Shown piece by piece: positions 35,164 through 42,491 of a stretch of DNA of 46,205 nucleotides. The position numbers were made by a program, and so were the translations under genes. How positions within the stretch are numbered: the first letter of the stretch is position 1; each line of letters starts with the position of its first letter. The DNA is taken from assembly GCF_003315195.1 (NCBI RefSeq), contig NZ_QNRV01000025.1, positions 1 to 46,205 on the forward strand, given 5' to 3'. Under the pieces are notes generated by a model, which was given only the letters and a program-made list of their open reading frames with translations, ran no database searches and was not told the origin of the DNA. Origin of the DNA: Sutterella wadsworthensis. GTDB taxonomy: Bacteria > Pseudomonadota > Gammaproteobacteria > Burkholderiales > Burkholderiaceae_F.

Positions 35164-37755
35164 ATGCCCTACGAACTGCCTTCCGATGCTGTTGCCGGCG
35201 TCGTGCGCACTTTTCAAGCCGCCCGAGAGCGTCTTGCCCAAGCGTGGCGCGAGCATCGCTCCACGGACGACTATCTGAGGAGTCACTCCGCCCTGCTCGA
35301 CGCTGCGGTGAAGTCTCTTGCGGAACTCGCTGAGCTGCCGACAGACCGTTTAGCCATCGAAGCAGTGGGCGGATTCGGACGACGAGAGCTCTTTCCCTAT
35401 TCCGATATTGATCTGCTGGTGCTCCTTGAAGATGAAGCTGGCGAAGATCCGATACTCGCAGAACATCTCTCGGCCTTTCTTTCCGCTCTGTGGGAGCTCG
35501 GACTCACGGTGGGCGCAGCGGTCCGAACCCGCACCGAATTCACTGTCGAAGCCGGCAAAGACGTCTCCATTGCCACAACCTATCTCGAATCGCGGCTCCT
35601 GCTTGGCAGCGCCCGCCTGTATTACGACGCCAAAGACGACTTCTTCGCGGCGCTCGACGCCCGAGCGTTCTTTCGCGACAAAATGCTCGAACTGAAGCGC
35701 CGGCATCAGAAATTCGACGATACGCCCTATGCGCTCGAACCCAATTTGAAGGAATCTCCGGGCGGCCTTCGCGATCTGCAGGTCTTTCTCTGGTGCGCTC
35801 GAGCCGCCGGTTTAGCCGACAGCGTGGAGGCGATGCACCGCGCGGATCTCATTACCGAGCGCGAAATGCACACCATCCGGCAGTGCTACGAATTCCTGAA
35901 AACGATCCGCATCGAACTTCATCTGCTTGCCAAACGCGATGAAGACCGGCTTCTCTTCGATGTTCAGGAGGAATTAGCGAGCCGCCTCGGCTACCGGGCA
36001 ACCGGGCTCATGCGGGCCTCCGAAGCGCTGATGAAGCGCTACTACTGGCACGCCAAATCCGTCGTGCAGATGTCGATTATTCAGCTGCAGACCATTTCCG
36101 ACCGCCTGTTCGGCGGCTCATCAAGAGCCACGCCGCTGCGGCTTGAATCCGCCTTTCTGGCTCGCGGCGACGAAATGGACATTGTGGCCGAGAATATCTA
36201 CGAAACGGATCCCAATGCCATTTTGCGCACCTTTCTGGTGTTTGCTACGCACCCCGAACTCACGCGGTTTTCAACGCGGCTCCTTCGCGCGCTTTGGCAT
36301 GCTGCTCCTGAAATCGGCCCCGCCTACCGCGACAACCTGCGAAACCAAACAACCTTTCTCGAGATTCTGAAGCTCGAAAAAGGCGCGGATGACGCCCTCG
36401 TGATGATGAATGCCTGGGCCATTCTCGGGCGCATGCTGCCGGCCTGGCGTCACGTGGTCGGACAGATGCAGCACGACCTTTATCACATCTATACGGTCGA
36501 CCAACATTCGCTGCTCGTGGTCAAAAACCTCTGCCGCCTGCGCCGCAGCGAGCACGCTCATGAATATCCGCTCTGCACCGAGCTCATGACGGCGCTGCCG
36601 AATTCGTGGCGGCTGATCGTCGCGGGCCTTTTCCATGACATCGGCAAGGGATTGGGCGGCGGTCATGAAGTGATCGGCGCAGAAAAGTCGGATGCATTCT
36701 GCAAGCGTTTCGGGCTTTCCGAGCCCGACCGAGAATTCATCCACTTTCTCGTGCTCAAACACCTCGTCATGAGCCGAGTGGCGCAAAAGGAAGATATTTC
36801 GGACCCGAGTGTGGTTGAACGCTTCGTTGAACTCGTCGGCACCAAAGAGCGCCTCGATGCCCTTTACCTCCTCACCACCGCCGACATTCGGGCAACCTCC
36901 CCCAAGGTCTGGACGCCCTGGAAAGCCGGTCTCTTGGAGACCCTCTACAAGTCGGCCGTTGAGCGGCTCAACGGCTCCGAAGCCGAGAAGTCCGTCACGA
37001 GCATTATCGACGACCGCCGTGCGCGGGCTGCGGCCCTCGTGCACGGCGTCACGGACGCTACGCGCGAAAAGTTCTGGAAAGAACTCAACCTCGTCTACTT
37101 CATGCGCCATTCGGCCGAAGAAATCGCCTGGCATGCCGAGATGCTCGCCGAACGTGCGGACAGCCCCGATCCCGTCGTCAGAGTCAAACGCGGCACGGCC
37201 GAAGGCAGCCTCATCGTGCTGCTCTATCTGCCCGACACGAAGGGACTTTTCCTGCGGGCAGTCGCCTTTCTCGGCAAATCGGGCCTCTCCGTGGTCGATG
37301 CGCGCATTCACACTACCTCTCACGGCTGGGCGCTCGACACCTTTGTGGCTAACGACGCCTTCGGGAAGTTCGCTTCGAGCGACAGTCTGAGAAAGCTCGA
37401 ACGGGACTTCGCTGCCGCCCTGACCAACGGGAAGCCCTTGCCGCCGGCGCCGAAATGTCGGCTTTCCCGCCGTTCGCGGCACTTTCCCACCCGTCCTTCG
37501 GTGCAAATTCAGCCCGACGAATCCGGCCAAGCTTTCATCCTCAATATCGTCGCCACCGACCGTTTGGGACTGCTTTATGCCATCTCCAAAGTCCTTGCCA
37601 AGTACGGCGTGAATCTGCAGACCGCCAAGCTCGCTACGCTCGGCGAACGCGCCGAAGACGTCTTTCTCATTGACGGTGAAGCGCTGCACGACGACGCCAC
37701 GCTGCTCCAACTGGAAGCGGAGTTAATCGAAGCCCTCCTGCCCAAGTCGAACTAA
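35164..37755 (+). CDS. glnD: Bifunctional PII uridylyltransferase / uridylyl-removing enzyme GlnD
   Basis: 863 aa, usual size. Order of domains: nucleotidyltransferase with GGFGRRELFPYSDIDLLVL (about 64-82; the DxD metal pair), a GlnE-like helical region with LKESPGGLRDLQ, and an HD phosphohydrolase with FHDIGKGLGGGHEVIGAE (about 490-507). Two C-terminal ACT domains follow (starting near residues 680 and 790; the last opens LNIVATDRLGLLYAISKVL). GlnD uridylylates PII proteins when glutamine is low and deuridylylates them when it is high, controlling glutamine synthetase. No clear Shine-Dalgarno precedes the ATG at 35164. Confidence 0.96.
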   Translation: MPYELPSDAVAGVVRTFQAARERLAQAWREHRSTDDYLRSHSALLDAAVKSLAELAELPTDRLAIEAVGGFGRRELFPYSDIDLLVLLEDEAGEDPILAEHLSAFLSALWELGLTVGAAVRTRTEFTVEAGKDVSIATTYLESRLLLGSARLYYDAKDDFFAALDARAFFRDKMLELKRRHQKFDDTPYALEPNLKESPGGLRDLQVFLWCARAAGLADSVEAMHRADLITEREMHTIRQCYEFLKTIRIELHLLAKRDEDRLLFDVQEELASRLGYRATGLMRASEALMKRYYWHAKSVVQMSIIQLQTISDRLFGGSSRATPLRLESAFLARGDEMDIVAENIYETDPNAILRTFLVFATHPELTRFSTRLLRALWHAAPEIGPAYRDNLRNQTTFLEILKLEKGADDALVMMNAWAILGRMLPAWRHVVGQMQHDLYHIYTVDQHSLLVVKNLCRLRRSEHAHEYPLCTELMTALPNSWRLIVAGLFHDIGKGLGGGHEVIGAEKSDAFCKRFGLSEPDREFIHFLVLKHLVMSRVAQKEDISDPSVVERFVELVGTKERLDALYLLTTADIRATSPKVWTPWKAGLLETLYKSAVERLNGSEAEKSVTSIIDDRRARAAALVHGVTDATREKFWKELNLVYFMRHSAEEIAWHAEMLAERADSPDPVVRVKRGTAEGSLIVLLYLPDTKGLFLRAVAFLGKSGLSVVDARIHTTSHGWALDTFVANDAFGKFASSDSLRKLERDFAAALTNGKPLPPAPKCRLSRRSRHFPTRPSVQIQPDESGQAFILNIVATDRLGLLYAISKVLAKYGVNLQTAKLATLGERAEDVFLIDGEALHDDATLLQLEAELIEALLPKSN

Positions 37756-37786
37756 GGCAATCCATCAGCGCCCTCGCAAAATAGGA

Positions 37787-37836
37787 AAAGGTCCGCCGCC
37801 CGATTGAGCACGTCGGGCGCGGACCTTTCAAAAAAA
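37787..37836. terminator. Bidirectional terminator between glnD and the antiporter gene
   Basis: A 16-bp stem with one bulge (AAAGGTCCGCCGCCCGA / TCGGGCGCGGACCTTT). On the minus strand TTTTCCTATTTT follows; on the plus strand the T run is only at the stem foot. It closes both convergent transcripts. Confidence 0.82.
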
Positions 37837-37857
37837 ACGGAAGACGCGTGTTCTGCT

Positions 37858-39195
37858 TTAGAAGACGATCTTCGAGATGCACCAGCCGATCAGCGTGCCG
37901 CTTACGACGAAGACGACGCCTGGACGCAGATAAGAGTGGTTGATGACCAGTGTGCCGAGGCGAGTGGTCCCCGTACGGTCAAAGGCCGTACAGCCGATCT
38001 GCGCCCCTCCCGGAATGAGGAAGTCGCCGTAGCAGCAGGCCCATGTGCCGATCAGGAATTCCGGCGGGAGTCCAAACTTCAGCCCCAGCGGCATCATGAT
38101 CGTCGTCGATACTGTCGGCGAAAAGATCACGCTCGAAGCGAGGAATGCAGCAACGCAGAAAACGAAAGGAGCGCTCTGAGCAATGCCCGAGAAGACATCA
38201 GCGAGCAGCTTCGTGTGCAGATCAAAGAACGTCCCCGTACACCAGGCAATACCGAAGACGCCGACAACGCCGATCAGACCCGAGCGGAAGACCGAACCGG
38301 AAGCAAACTTTTCTGGCGGCACGCGGCAAAGCATGATGATGAAGAAAGCCGTAGCCAGCATCACCATCTGAATGAGCGACGGGATCGAAAGCTGTGAAAC
38401 CTTGCCGGCGGCTTCCCATGCCGGGCGAAGACCCGGAATGGAACCCACGCAGATCGAAACAAGGATGCCGATGAGGAAAATGGCCACTGCCCGGCGGGCG
38501 AAGGGCTTCTCTTCGAACTTCTTTTCGCCTTCGGTTACCCCAGCGAGCCACTGGTAGTCACCGTTGGCCAGACGACGCTTGAATTCAGGATCATCCTCGA
38601 GTTCAGCGCCGCGCCAGAAAACGGAAAGTGCCGTCACACAGATCGTAAGGAGGAAGGTTGGGACGGTCACCGCCAGAATCTGCCAGAAGGCCACGCCTTG
38701 GGTCGCCATGATGCCCACCATAGCGGCCATGGCCGCGGACATGGGCGAAGCCATCACGCCGATGCCCGCGCAGATCACTGAGGCCGACACAGCACGTTCA
38801 GGACGAACCTTGGCCGAGGCAGCCACTTCGGCCACCACCGGATAGACGGCGAAGGCCACATAGGCCGTTCCCACCAGCATCACGAAAAAGGAGCAGACGA
38901 AGGGGCCGGCGAACGTAATGGCTCGCGGCCACTTGCGAAGGAGCTTCTCGGCCCATCGCACCAGCAGATCCAGACCGCCCGAACCCTGCAGAACAGACGT
39001 GCAGGCAATCACTGCCGTAATAATGAGCAGGACGCTGGTCGGAGGAGACCCCGGCTGAATGCCCATGCCCAAAACAAGAATACAGACGCCGAGACCGCCT
39101 GCTGCGCCGAGGCCGACGCCGCCCAAGCGGCCGCCTACGGCCACACAGACAAGCACGACGGCCAGCTGAAGCCAAATAGAGAGATCCATTTCCAT
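37858..39195 (-). CDS. Anaerobic C4-dicarboxylate antiporter, DcuA/DcuB family (paralogue 1)
   Basis: 445 aa, like E. coli DcuA/DcuB (433-446). It has about ten membrane helices and the family landmarks GGRLGGVGLGAAGGLGVCIL, GGLDLLVRWAEKLLRKWP, TAYVAFAVYPVVAEVA, VIGVFG-type and FDRTGTTRLGTLVINHSYLRPG near the end. Dcu proteins exchange fumarate, malate or aspartate for succinate during anaerobic growth. A neighbour 144 bases upstream encodes a closely similar copy, so this is a tandem duplication. It is the last gene of the lyase-antiporter operon and ends at a strong terminator. Substrate preference cannot be read from sequence. Confidence 0.85.
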   Translation of the reverse strand: MEMDLSIWLQLAVVLVCVAVGGRLGGVGLGAAGGLGVCILVLGMGIQPGSPPTSVLLIITAVIACTSVLQGSGGLDLLVRWAEKLLRKWPRAITFAGPFVCSFFVMLVGTAYVAFAVYPVVAEVAASAKVRPERAVSASVICAGIGVMASPMSAAMAAMVGIMATQGVAFWQILAVTVPTFLLTICVTALSVFWRGAELEDDPEFKRRLANGDYQWLAGVTEGEKKFEEKPFARRAVAIFLIGILVSICVGSIPGLRPAWEAAGKVSQLSIPSLIQMVMLATAFFIIMLCRVPPEKFASGSVFRSGLIGVVGVFGIAWCTGTFFDLHTKLLADVFSGIAQSAPFVFCVAAFLASSVIFSPTVSTTIMMPLGLKFGLPPEFLIGTWACCYGDFLIPGGAQIGCTAFDRTGTTRLGTLVINHSYLRPGVVFVVSGTLIGWCISKIVF

Positions 39196-39227
39196 GATGC
39201 TTTTGATAATTGGTGGTATTTGTGCGA

Positions 39228-39278
39228 GCTAAAGGTGCCGGAAACTGCCTCTGCGGCAGGCTTTCGGCACCTTTAGCG
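39228..39278 (-). repeat. Long two-tier hairpin between the tandem antiporter genes
   Basis: GCTAAAGGTGCCG-G-AAA pairs with TTTCGGCACCTTTAGC (16 bp, one bulged G), and the loop contains a second stem, CTGCC-TCTGC-GGCAG. There is no poly-T after it on the minus strand. It probably acts as a processing or stability element that lets the two paralogues be expressed at different levels. Confidence 0.6.
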
Positions 39279-39338
39279 GCGGTAATTTTAGAAGATCTCA
39301 ATGGGGAAGAACTAGTCCTACCACCGCTTTTGCAGTAC

Positions 39339-40682
39339 CTAGAGCATGCAGTAGATGGCATAGCCGGCAGCCACGCCCGTGATCACATGCACGCATCCCG
39401 GCAGGAGATAGGAGTGGTTGAGCACCCAGCTGCCCAAATGCGTCGTGCCCGTACGGTCGAACGAACAGCAGCCGATCTGTGCGCCGCCCGGAATGAGGAA
39501 ATCTCCGCACGTTGCCGGATAAAGCGCCACCAAAAGGAGCGGCGGGATGCCGATGGCTGCGCCGAGCGGCATGAGCGCCACCACGGTTGCCGACGGGCTG
39601 AGAATCACCGCTGAGAAGAAAAAGAGCACAAGTCCGAAGAGGAGCGGCGTCGATTCAGCCATGGTCTTAAAGAGCGACACAAACTGGTCGTGATAGCCGT
39701 CAAAGAACGTCCCTGTCAGCCAGGAGATGCCGAAAACACCTACAACGCCGATGAGGCCGGCGCGGAAAACCGAGCCGTCGGCGAATTTGTGCGGCGGAAT
39801 CTTACAGGCCACGATGATGAAGAGGCCGCAGGCGAGCATCACCATCTGAATAAGCGACGGGATCGGCAGCGTGCTGGTGCGGCCGTCAGGCGTCGTCCAT
39901 GTCGGCAAAAGCCCTTTGAAAAAGCCCAGGAGCAGCACAACCGCCACACCCATCGCGAAAATGGCGACCGAGAGACGCACCTTATTGAGGCCCGATGATT
40001 TCGCATTTTTGTCGTCCGTGCGCGAGAGAACTAGATCCTCAAAGTCGCCCTCGGCAACGCGGCGCTTGAATTCGGGATCATCTTCGAGCTCCGTGCCGCG
40101 CCAATAAACCGAAAGGCAGGTTGCAGCAGTGGCAATGATGAAGGCCGGCACCGAAATCATCAGGATGTCAAGAAGCGACACGTTGTAGGGCGAAAGCGAC
40201 GCCACCAGCGCTGCAGTTGCGGCGCTCATCGGCGAAGCCACCACGGCAATGCCCGCAGAGATAACCGAAGCCGCAATCGGACGCTCGGGACGCACGCGGG
40301 CCTGAGTGGCCACTTCTGCCACCACCGGGTAGACCGCAAAAGCCACGTAGGCCGTCCCCACAAAGATCACGAAGAAGGAACAGACAAAAGGCGCGACGAA
40401 CGTAATGGCTTTGGGCCACCGCCGCAGCATCCGCTCGGCAATCTTCACCATCCAGTCCAGACCGCCGGCCCCCTGCAGAATCGATGTGCAGGCGATGACG
40501 GCCACAATAATGAGAATGGTTGAAACGGGCGGAGAACTCGGCTTGAGGCCGAAGAAAAGCACCAGAATGCAGACGCCGAGGCCGCCGGCGGCGCCGAGAC
40601 CAACGCCGCCGTATCGGCCGCCGAGGCCGATGCAGAAGGCAACAGTGAAAAGCTGCAGCCAAAAATTAAGATCGGTTTCCAT
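39339..40682 (-). CDS. Anaerobic C4-dicarboxylate antiporter, DcuA/DcuB family (paralogue 2)
   Basis: 447 aa from the ATG at 40682, with GGAG 7 bases upstream; the frame is open 17 codons earlier. It has the same architecture as the neighbouring copy: GGVGLGAAGGLGVCILVL, GGLDWMVKIAERMLRRWP, VGTAYVAFAVYPVVAEVA, SIPSLIQMVML-type centre and FDRTGTTHLGSWVLNHSYLL. Many segments are identical between the two, so the duplication is not ancient, but the loops (residues ~215-250) have diverged. Two antiporters behind a fumarate-releasing lyase suggest uptake of one C4 acid and export of another. Confidence 0.85.
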   Translation of the reverse strand: METDLNFWLQLFTVAFCIGLGGRYGGVGLGAAGGLGVCILVLFFGLKPSSPPVSTILIIVAVIACTSILQGAGGLDWMVKIAERMLRRWPKAITFVAPFVCSFFVIFVGTAYVAFAVYPVVAEVATQARVRPERPIAASVISAGIAVVASPMSAATAALVASLSPYNVSLLDILMISVPAFIIATAATCLSVYWRGTELEDDPEFKRRVAEGDFEDLVLSRTDDKNAKSSGLNKVRLSVAIFAMGVAVVLLLGFFKGLLPTWTTPDGRTSTLPIPSLIQMVMLACGLFIIVACKIPPHKFADGSVFRAGLIGVVGVFGISWLTGTFFDGYHDQFVSLFKTMAESTPLLFGLVLFFFSAVILSPSATVVALMPLGAAIGIPPLLLVALYPATCGDFLIPGGAQIGCCSFDRTGTTHLGSWVLNHSYLLPGCVHVITGVAAGYAIYCML

Positions 40683-40694
40683 GATGTATCTCCA

Positions 40695-40742
40695 GACTTT
40701 TCGAGACGAAAAAGTCCTGCCGGGCTGCAGCATCTGCAGCCC
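40695..40742 (-). promoter_or_regulatory. Structured 5' leader of antiporter paralogue 2
   Basis: Two consecutive hairpins precede the Shine-Dalgarno: GGGCTGCAG-CAT-CTGCAGCCC (40722-40742, 9 bp perfect) and GACTTTT / AAAAGTC with an 8-base loop (40695-40716), the latter ending next to GGAG. They could affect ribosome access or mRNA processing. Confidence 0.45.
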
Positions 40743-40771
40743 AGATCAATGCTGAAAGCTCAAAGAAAGAC

Positions 40772-40815
40772 GGGTGCGGCCGACGACGCTGTGAGGAAGA
40801 CGTACGACCGCACCC
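40772..40815 (-). terminator. Terminator-like hairpin between the lyase and antiporter genes
   Basis: GGGTGCGG / CCGCACCC across a 28-base loop, followed on the minus strand by GTCTTTCTTTG. It lies 40 bases past the lyase stop and probably attenuates rather than abolishes transcription into the antiporter genes. Confidence 0.45.
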
Positions 40816-40854
40816 AAGAGGGAGGGAATGGAGCCGCCCAAAAGGCGGGGCTCA

Positions 40855-42264
40855 TTAAGCCTGGAGGGCTTTGGCTTCCTCAGAGAGAACCTTATCGGCG
40901 TGTTCGAGCTGCTCACGGACGCGTTCGGGCGCCGTGCCGCCGAATGACCGGCGTGCTTTCACACAGGTTTCGAGCGAGATTTCCTCACGGATATCCTCCT
41001 CAATCTTGTCGGAGAACTGACGGTATTCGTCCATAGTGAAGTCGTCGAGGCGCTTGTTGTGCTTGATGGCGTAGTTCACCATCGACCCCACGATGTGGTG
41101 CGCTTCACGGAAGGGGATGCCTTTCTTGGCGAGGTAGTCAGCAAGGTCCGTCGCATTGGCATAGCCCATGTCCGCTGCGCGGCGCGTCCGCTCTGCGTTC
41201 ACTTTCATCTTGGCGATCATCGGCGTCACGATGGCGAGACTGTCGAGCAGCGTGTCGATCGAATCAAAAACCTGTTCCTTGTCTTCGGACAAGTCTGTGT
41301 TGTAGGCGAGCGGAATGCCCTTCATGATGGTGAGCATCGCCATGAGATTGCCGTACATGCGGCCGGTCTTGCCGCGAATCTTTTCGGCAATGTCCGGATT
41401 CTTCTTCTGCGGCATGATGGAGGAACCCGTGCAGAAGTCGTCGGAGAGTTCAATAAATTTGAATTCCTGCGACGAGAATGTGACGAGCTCTTCGCACAGG
41501 CGGCTCAGGTGCATGTAGCACATTGCCGCTGCGGCATTGAATTCGACCATGTGGTCACGATCGGAAACGCTGTCGATCGAATTTTCGGTCGGCCCATCAA
41601 AGCCGAGCGCTTTGGCCGTAAAGTCGCGGTCAATCGGGAAATCCGTGCCGGCGAGCGCCGCAGATCCCAAGGGACAGCGTCCCATGCGCTTATAGAGGTC
41701 GCCAAAACGCGTGAAATCGCGCTCAAGCATCCAGAAGAACGCCATCATCCAGTGTGCGAAGAGAATCGGTTGGCCCGTCTGCATGTGCGTGAAGCCCGGC
41801 ATGATCACATCGGCATTGGCGCGCGCCACCGCGACACACTCTGCCTGCAGTCCGCGGATGGCCTCCTGGACCTCGCGGATCACATGACGCAGATACATCT
41901 TCGTAGAGGTCGTCGTCTGGTCATTGCGGCTGCGGCCGGTGTGGAGCCGCCCGCCCGCTGGTCCGACGATTTCGGTCATGCGCTTTTCAATCGCCATATG
42001 GATGTCTTCGTCCTTGACGGTGAAGACAAACTTGCCCGAGCGGATTTCTTCGGCAACTTGGTCAAGCCCTCGGCAGATGGCCTGCGCATCCGCTTCGGAA
42101 ATAATGCCCTGACGCGCAAGCATCGCGGCATGCGTTTGCGAATCCTTGATGTCAAACGGGCACACACGCTGCTCGAACGGAATCGTCGCATTGAACTTTT
42201 CAACCAGTTCGTTGGCCGGCAGGTCAAAACGACCGCTGCGGCTCTTGCTCTCTTGGCTGCTCAT
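40855..42264 (-). CDS. Argininosuccinate-lyase-family C-N lyase (possibly not ArgH)
   Basis: 469 aa, aspartase/fumarase superfamily. Catalytic parts are intact: GGRLHTGRSRNDQ (104-116), Thr159-His160, and the flexible loop GSSIMPQKKNPD (280-291) with Ser281, Lys287 and Asn289. Numbering runs in register with human ASL. Three positions that contact the arginine part of the substrate in ASL/delta-crystallin differ: Ser27 is Thr, Asp31 is Glu and Gln326 is Ser (YNTDLSEDKE, where YNKDxQEDKE is usual). The usual WGGRF start is SGRF. It therefore releases fumarate from an N-succinyl-type compound, either argininosuccinate or a relative such as an N-substituted aspartate (EDDS lyase belongs to this family). 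GGAGAG precedes the start. It heads the operon with two antiporter genes; argG is not adjacent. Confidence 0.75.
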   Translation of the reverse strand: MSSQESKSRSGRFDLPANELVEKFNATIPFEQRVCPFDIKDSQTHAAMLARQGIISEADAQAICRGLDQVAEEIRSGKFVFTVKDEDIHMAIEKRMTEIVGPAGGRLHTGRSRNDQTTTSTKMYLRHVIREVQEAIRGLQAECVAVARANADVIMPGFTHMQTGQPILFAHWMMAFFWMLERDFTRFGDLYKRMGRCPLGSAALAGTDFPIDRDFTAKALGFDGPTENSIDSVSDRDHMVEFNAAAAMCYMHLSRLCEELVTFSSQEFKFIELSDDFCTGSSIMPQKKNPDIAEKIRGKTGRMYGNLMAMLTIMKGIPLAYNTDLSEDKEQVFDSIDTLLDSLAIVTPMIAKMKVNAERTRRAADMGYANATDLADYLAKKGIPFREAHHIVGSMVNYAIKHNKRLDDFTMDEYRQFSDKIEEDIREEISLETCVKARRSFGGTAPERVREQLEHADKVLSEEAKALQA

Positions 42265-42296
42265 GAATCTCTCTCCATTTTGGTGGTGGTTTCATT

Positions 42297-42385
42297 GATG
42301 TCGTCATCGACAACATCATCGTCATGAGCGACATTTTCTATATATTGTCGACAATATAAAAGATAATGTTGTCATAATATTGATG
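42297..42385. promoter_or_regulatory. Operator region with 18-bp perfect palindrome in a divergent promoter
   Basis: TATATTGTCGACAATATA (42341-42358) is fully palindromic. Flanking TTGTC/GACAA half-sites occur as GATGTCGTC-ATCGACAACATC (42297-42317, imperfect dyad) and in GTTGTCATAATATTGA (42368-42383). The stretch is far more AT-rich than the surroundings and lies between the lyase operon (minus) and the MmgE/PrpD gene (plus). A TTGTC-type dyad fits FCD-class GntR regulators, one of which is encoded 1.6 kb away. Confidence 0.7.
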
Positions 42386-42491
42386 AGGCTCAAAGCTGAC
42401 TGTCTCGCCTTTACGCTGCTCAGAGAGCAACAAAGGGCTTCATTTCGGCTTAGGATTCAATTCACAGCTCGCACCATCCAAAGGAACCACC

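Noticed and set aside
36271-37710. A 479-codon minus-strand open frame inside glnD
   Set aside because: It is fully antisense to an unmistakable GlnD with HD and ACT domains and has no ribosome site or family signature.
41059-42327. A 422-codon plus-strand open frame opposite the lyase gene
   Set aside because: It is antisense to the ASL-family lyase, is His/Arg/Asp-rich in a shadow-frame manner and matches nothing known.
42297-42385. TTGTC/GACAA repeats as a CRISPR-like or origin iteron array
   Set aside because: Only three imperfect copies with unequal spacing occur, inside a divergent promoter beside a regulator gene; operator sites explain them.
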